Positions 33,274 through 36,694 of a DNA stretch of 36,694 bases are shown here, in pieces. How positions within the stretch are numbered: the first letter of the stretch is position 1; each line of letters opens with the position of its first letter. Source of the stretch: CAYJEQ01 sp964369235 (lineage in GTDB: Bacteria; Bacillota; Clostridia; Oscillospirales; Ruminococcaceae). The notes under the pieces are model-generated. The model was not told the DNA's origin and did no database searches. It was given only the letters and a program-made list of their open reading frames with translations. A program made the translations under genes and the position numbers. The DNA is taken from assembly GCA_964369235.1 (NCBI GenBank), contig CAYJEQ010000018.1, positions 1 to 36,694 of the forward strand. The letters run 5' to 3'.

Positions 33274-33993
33274 TTAGTTTTTGCCTGCTTCTCTTACTAC
33301 TGTACCGATATTCTCACCCATAACTATCTTTACAATATTGTCTGGATCTTCAATGCTAAATACTAGTAGTGGGATATCGTTATCCTTACACATAGATGCT
33401 GCTGTACTATCCATAACAGCTAGCTCTTTGTTTAGAACTTCAGAGAATGTTAGTGTATCGTAACGAACTGCATCTGGATTGGATTTAGGATCGCTATTGT
33501 ATACACCGTCTACCATTGTAGCTTTTAGAATACAGTTAGCATCAATCTCTGCTGCTCTTAGGGAAGCTGCTGTGTCTGTAGAGAAGAATGGGTTACCTGT
33601 ACCACAACCAAATACTACAACTCTGCCTTTTTCTAGGTGGCGCACTGCTCTATTTCTGATATATGGTTCTGCCATTGCCTGCATCTGGATAGCTGTCTGT
33701 ACTCTTACATCAACACCCTGTGCTTCAAAAGCATCAGCCAGTGCAAGGGAGTTAATAACAGTTGCTAGCATTCCCATGTGGTCTGCTCTTGTTCTGTCCA
33801 TCTTACCACTTGTTCTGCCACGCCAGAAGTTTCCTCCACCTACAACTATAGCTACCTCTACACCTGCATCTACTAGCTTTTTAATGCTGTTACAGATGTT
33901 GTAAACCACATCATAATTAAGTCCCATTTTAGCATCTCCTGCTAGGGATTCTCCACTTAGTTTTAAAAGTATTCTCTTGTATTTTGGTTCCAT
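33274..33993 (-). CDS. pyrH: UMP kinase
   Basis: A 239-residue bacterial UMP kinase (amino acid kinase family), which makes UDP. The start is the ATG at 33993 (MEPKYKRILLKLSGESLAG); four earlier codons overlap the ribosome site. KLSGESL is the phosphate-binding start, VVGGGNFWRGR near 54-64 the nucleotide region, MGMLATVINSLAL near 80-92 and GTGNPFFSTDTAA near 133-145 the UMP site. Length is normal. It opens the frr-uppS-cdsA run behind its own candidate promoter. Confidence 0.97.
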   Translation of the reverse strand: MEPKYKRILLKLSGESLAGDAKMGLNYDVVYNICNSIKKLVDAGVEVAIVVGGGNFWRGRTSGKMDRTRADHMGMLATVINSLALADAFEAQGVDVRVQTAIQMQAMAEPYIRNRAVRHLEKGRVVVFGCGTGNPFFSTDTAASLRAAEIDANCILKATMVDGVYNSDPKSNPDAVRYDTLTFSEVLNKELAVMDSTAASMCKDNDIPLLVFSIEDPDNIVKIVMGENIGTVVREAGKN

Positions 33994-34096
33994 ATATACA
34001 ACCATGCCTTTCTTCTTTGTACCAGTTCTATCCTAACCTATAGGGTGTCCTATGTAGGAAAAGGTAAAACAACCATCTTTCGTAAATAAATGTAGA

Positions 34097-34126
34097 CTTA
34101 TATAAGCTACAACTATTATTAGGCAA
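34097..34126 (-). promoter_or_regulatory. Candidate promoter of pyrH
   Basis: On the minus strand TTGCCT (34126-34121) and TATAAG (34102-34097) are 18 bases apart; TATATA at 34104-34099 gives 16. The spacer 34127-34273 between here and the galE stop is AT-rich and shows no clear terminator. Confidence 0.35.
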
Positions 34127-34273
34127 TTCTTACCTACCTACAATATAAGCGCCTATTATTACATCCTATATATTTTACATTATAGAGCCATTCTTGTAAA
34201 GAAGTATATTCACATACACTAGGGTTTTTTATAGTTTTTTTACAATTTAATATTTAAAATCAGTATTTTTATA

Positions 34274-35287
34274 CTAATTGCCATAGCCATTGGGATTTTT
34301 ACTCTGCCAGTTCCAGGAATCTCTGCACATATCATCTATAGTTTCTTTAGTCTGCCAGCCTAGTAGCTCTAGGGCTTTCTCAGTATGAGCGTAAAACTCC
34401 CCTATATCTCCACTGCGTCGTGGTGCTATTTTATAAGGTATCTTTACCCCACTTGCCCTTTCAAAAGCCGATACCATTTCCAGTACACTAGTACCTTTTC
34501 CAGAGCCTAGGTTTATCTCCTGATACCCCTCATTAAGTCTGGTGTATTCTATGGCTTTCACATGACCTTTAGCCAAATCTACCACATGGATATAATCCCT
34601 TACCCCTGTGCCGTCTACAGTGTTATAGTCGTTGCCATATACACTTAGTTCTGCTCTGCGTCCTACAGCCACCTGTGTAATAAATGGCATTAGATTATTA
34701 GGTATCCCCATAGGATCCTCGCCTATATTGCCACTTACATCTGCCCCAATAGGGTTAAAGTATCTAAGGCTTACCCCTGAGAAGCCTTCACAGGTTTTTA
34801 TATAATCTAAGATAATCTGCTCGCTTATAAATTTTGTCCAGCCATAGGGATTTGTACAACCCAGTGGCATACCTTCTTTATAAGGTATAGGATTTTCTGG
34901 GTGATAAACTGTAGCCGAGGAGCTAAAAACTAGATTTTTCACCTTGTATTTATCCATGGCTTTTAGTAGGTTAATGGTACAGTTAAGGTTGTTATCATAG
35001 TATTTTAGTGGCTGGGATACCGACTCCCCTACTGCCTTATAACCAGCGAAATGAATAACCTCTGTTATCTCCTCACTGTCAAAAAGCTTATCCACCTGAT
35101 TATAATCAGCAAAATCCACCTTCCGCAGCTTAATATCACAGGATAGCATTGATGAAATTCTCTCCACTACCTGTGGATTACTATTAGAAAAATTATCTCC
35201 TATAATAACCTCATATCCTGATTTTATAAGTTCTATAGCTGTGTGAGAGCCAATATAGCCACAGCCACCTGTAAGTAAAACAGCCAT
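34274..35287 (-). CDS. galE: UDP-glucose 4-epimerase
   Basis: A 337-residue GalE of the extended short-chain dehydrogenase family, which interconverts UDP-glucose and UDP-galactose with bound NAD. The Rossmann motif TGGCGYIGS is at 6-14, FSSSATVY at 121-128 gives the catalytic Ser/Thr and Y148-x3-K152 (NPYGWTKF) the catalytic pair. YFNPIGAD and GTGVRDYIHVVDLA are typical. Length is normal. The ribosome site AAGGAAGGTGA is an extended match to the 16S rRNA tail. It appears monocistronic; UDP-galactose probably feeds surface polysaccharide, or galactose enters through the Leloir pathway. Confidence 0.97.
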   Translation of the reverse strand: MAVLLTGGCGYIGSHTAIELIKSGYEVIIGDNFSNSNPQVVERISSMLSCDIKLRKVDFADYNQVDKLFDSEEITEVIHFAGYKAVGESVSQPLKYYDNNLNCTINLLKAMDKYKVKNLVFSSSATVYHPENPIPYKEGMPLGCTNPYGWTKFISEQIILDYIKTCEGFSGVSLRYFNPIGADVSGNIGEDPMGIPNNLMPFITQVAVGRRAELSVYGNDYNTVDGTGVRDYIHVVDLAKGHVKAIEYTRLNEGYQEINLGSGKGTSVLEMVSAFERASGVKIPYKIAPRRSGDIGEFYAHTEKALELLGWQTKETIDDMCRDSWNWQSKNPNGYGN

Positions 35288-35512
35288 AATTCACCTTCCT
35301 TATTTATAAGTTTTATTCTTTAATATTTATACAGCTATATTCTACCATATTATCCTTTGTAATAACAGATATTTATGGATTTATTAGGATTATATTTACA
35401 AAAAAGTAATTATTAAATATATTTATACTCTTTATAAATGTGATATGGTAGATATAATAGAAATCTCTTTAACAAATCCTCAGCAAAATCCTATAGTTCT
35501 ATATCAATTGTT

Positions 35513-35551
35513 GGGATGCCTTCCCTCGCCGACGGCGTGGAAAGGCACCCC
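35513..35551. repeat. REP-like hairpin, unit 1
   Basis: Outer GGG/CCC, then GCCTTCC (35518-35524) with GGAAAGGC (35539-35546, one-base bulge), then CGCCG-A-CGGCG (35527-35537). This GC-rich palindrome stands in an AT-rich spacer, preceded by CAATTGTTG and followed by CCCCAT. It is not next to a stop codon with a T run, so I call it a dispersed repeat and not a terminator. Confidence 0.6.
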
Positions 35552-35609
35552 ATATAATTTTACCTAGGCATTTAAGAAAGCACCAATCCTATTTAAAGCC
35601 AAAACAGGA

Positions 35610-35636
35610 TGTGTTCTCCCATAGCGAGAGAACACA
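35610..35636. repeat. REP-like hairpin, unit 2
   Basis: TGTGTTCTC (35610-35618) pairs perfectly with GAGAACACA (35628-35636) around a 9-base loop. As in unit 1, GGATG opens the unit and CACCCCAT closes it, though the stems differ in sequence. This unit lies just after the GntR gene stop (35688) on the minus strand and could also act in 3' end formation. The rest of the spacer 35288-35687 is AT-rich with no gene. Confidence 0.55.
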
Positions 35637-35687
35637 CCCCATCATTTGTACAAAACCTAATCCTAAGGTTATCTATTACATATAATC

Positions 35688-36332
35688 CTAGATTGCTAAG
35701 GCATAGTTTATGGATCTTGCCAGATGGTTTTTAATAAGCATACAAGCTTTATTTACATCACCGTGGGCAATTTCTTCATAAATCTGACGATGCTCGTCAG
35801 TAATCTGATGCCAGTATGAATTTTTCTGCTGATAAGAAGCTGCCAACATTGTAAGTGGTCTGCTCAGTCTTTCGGTAGACTCGATAAGTCTTGAGTTGCC
35901 ACAATGTTTATGTAGACAGTAATGGAATTCATCAGACCATTTGCACCATTCTTCATAGTTACCTGCTTTTAGGCAAGCAATGGTGTTGTCTACAACTTTT
36001 GACAGTTCTTCGGATAGATTATCTTGGTTACCATTTTCAAAGCAGTATCTAACAGCTAAACACTCTAGATCGCTGCTTAGTTGGAATAGCTCGAAAATGT
36101 CTTTTTTCTCTAGTCGTCTTACAGATATGCCGATATTAGGCTGATATGTAAGAAGCCCATCTTGAATCAAACGATTTAGAGCTTCACGGATTGGAGTGGA
36201 ACTAACGGAGAAACGGGCTTTAAGCATCTCTAGAGTTAGCTTGGTACCACTCTTGATGTTTTGAGAAATGATCTCATCTCTCAGGGAATTGTAGATCTGC
36301 TCGGATAATGTTTTCGCCTGTAAAATTTGCAT
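35688..36332 (-). CDS. GntR family transcriptional regulator, FCD (FadR-like) type
   Basis: A 214-residue regulator started at the ATG at 36332 (MQILQAKTLSEQIY); the frame continues three codons to a GTG. The N-terminal winged helix has LTLEMLKARFSVSSTPIREALNRL at about 32-55, the GntR recognition pattern. The C-terminal all-helical FCD domain carries candidate metal ligands D134, H137 (SDEFHYCLH), H181 (DEHRQIYEEIAHGD) and H203 (NHLARS), suggesting a metal-bound small carboxylate as effector. No catabolic genes flank it in the window, so the target is unknown. Autoregulation is plausible given palindromes upstream. Confidence 0.92.
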   Translation of the reverse strand: MQILQAKTLSEQIYNSLRDEIISQNIKSGTKLTLEMLKARFSVSSTPIREALNRLIQDGLLTYQPNIGISVRRLEKKDIFELFQLSSDLECLAVRYCFENGNQDNLSEELSKVVDNTIACLKAGNYEEWCKWSDEFHYCLHKHCGNSRLIESTERLSRPLTMLAASYQQKNSYWHQITDEHRQIYEEIAHGDVNKACMLIKNHLARSINYALAI

Positions 36333-36408
36333 AAGACACACCCACCAATCATAATAAAATTTTGTCTGCGTATATCAGGATCCTACAACTTAAATAATCC
36401 TAATTAAT

Positions 36409-36443
36409 CAGCCTCACATTAGGCTGTACCAATACTATATTGG
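36409..36443. promoter_or_regulatory. Two adjacent palindromes upstream of the GntR gene
   Basis: CAGCCT-N6-AGGCTG (36409-36426) and CCAATA-CTA-TATTGG (36429-36443) are exact inverted repeats two bases apart, in the leader between the candidate promoter and the GntR start. GntR proteins bind short palindromes, so these are candidate autoregulatory sites; the first could also fold as RNA. Confidence 0.45.
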
Positions 36444-36531
36444 AATTAATACTTCTTAAAAAATTCTTGATTTGCTTGTCTACTAATCTTTATATGTAAT
36501 ACATAATTCCCTTTTTTACATTTTATACTAA

Positions 36532-36559
36532 TTTATACTATAATGCAATGTTTTTTCAA
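36532..36559 (-). promoter_or_regulatory. Candidate promoter of the GntR gene
   Basis: On the minus strand TTGAAA (36559-36554) and TATAAA (36537-36532) are 16 bases apart, about 195 bases before the start codon. Further upstream to 36694 I see no gene; TACTGTAAAT occurs twice (36566-36575 and 36628-36637) as a direct repeat. Confidence 0.45.
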
Positions 36560-36694
36560 AAAAAATACTGTAAATTTCTGTAAAAAGAAAGGATTTTTTG
36601 CCTTATTTTCGCCCTATGACAATTTATTACTGTAAATAGGTAATATATTACCCCTTAGCACTCTGTTAGCACAATAAAGTCCACCTTAATTTTA

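Noticed and set aside
1..36694. Insertion sequence, prophage, CRISPR array, tRNA or rRNA
   Set aside because: No transposase or integrase frames, no regularly spaced repeats and no tRNA cloverleaf or rRNA segments were seen on either strand.

Overview
The window comes from an AT-rich, monoderm Firmicute of clostridial type. Evidence: a PolC-type replicative polymerase, the gene order pyrH-frr-uppS-cdsA-dxr-rseP-ispG-polC, the tmcAL/ackA divergent pair, a DegV protein, AGGAGG-type ribosome sites and a type IV pilus locus with no secretin (pilQ) or pilP. Lachnospirales or a relative is my best guess; the sequence alone does not settle it. Leucine codon CTA is strikingly favoured. There is one 100-N assembly gap at 8468-8567. 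All genes except ackA are on the minus strand.

Region 1 (1-13895), minus strand: a complete monoderm type IV pilus locus. From its promoter it reads pilB, pilT, [structured leader with a second promoter], pilC, major pilin pilA, a second near-identical pilA broken by the gap, [structured spacer], pilD, a fused pilM-pilN, pilO and four minor-pilin-like genes, ending at a strong terminator at 9-47. PilB carries a tandem 24-residue MshEN motif, so extension is probably under c-di-GMP control. PilB/PilT extend and retract, PilC is the membrane platform, PilMN-O aligns the motor, PilD processes pilins, and the large minor pilins may form an adhesive tip.

Region 2 (14387-17433): two-subunit iron-sulfur fumarase, malic enzyme and a small two-helix membrane protein. 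Together the enzymes turn fumarate into malate and then pyruvate.

Region 3 (17655-21520): a DegV fatty-acid-binding protein, tmcAL (tRNA-Met cytidine acetate ligase) and, divergently, ackA (acetate kinase). A perfect 9-3-9 palindrome lies in the ackA promoter.

Region 4 (21534-33993): a long housekeeping run of pyrH, frr, uppS, cdsA, dxr, rseP, ispG, polC, a flavin split-barrel protein, ispD and ispF. It joins translation recycling, lipid-carrier and phospholipid synthesis, the MEP isoprenoid pathway and DNA replication.

Region 5 (34274-36694): galE, a 400-bp spacer with two tandem REP-like hairpins, and an FCD-type GntR regulator with candidate operators upstream.

I found no insertion sequence, CRISPR array, tRNA or rRNA. 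The best leads are the pilus locus (tandem pilins across the gap, PilM-PilN fusion, MshEN PilB, two structured RNA candidates, a beta-rich pilin-like protein lacking Glu5) and the dispersed REP-like family.
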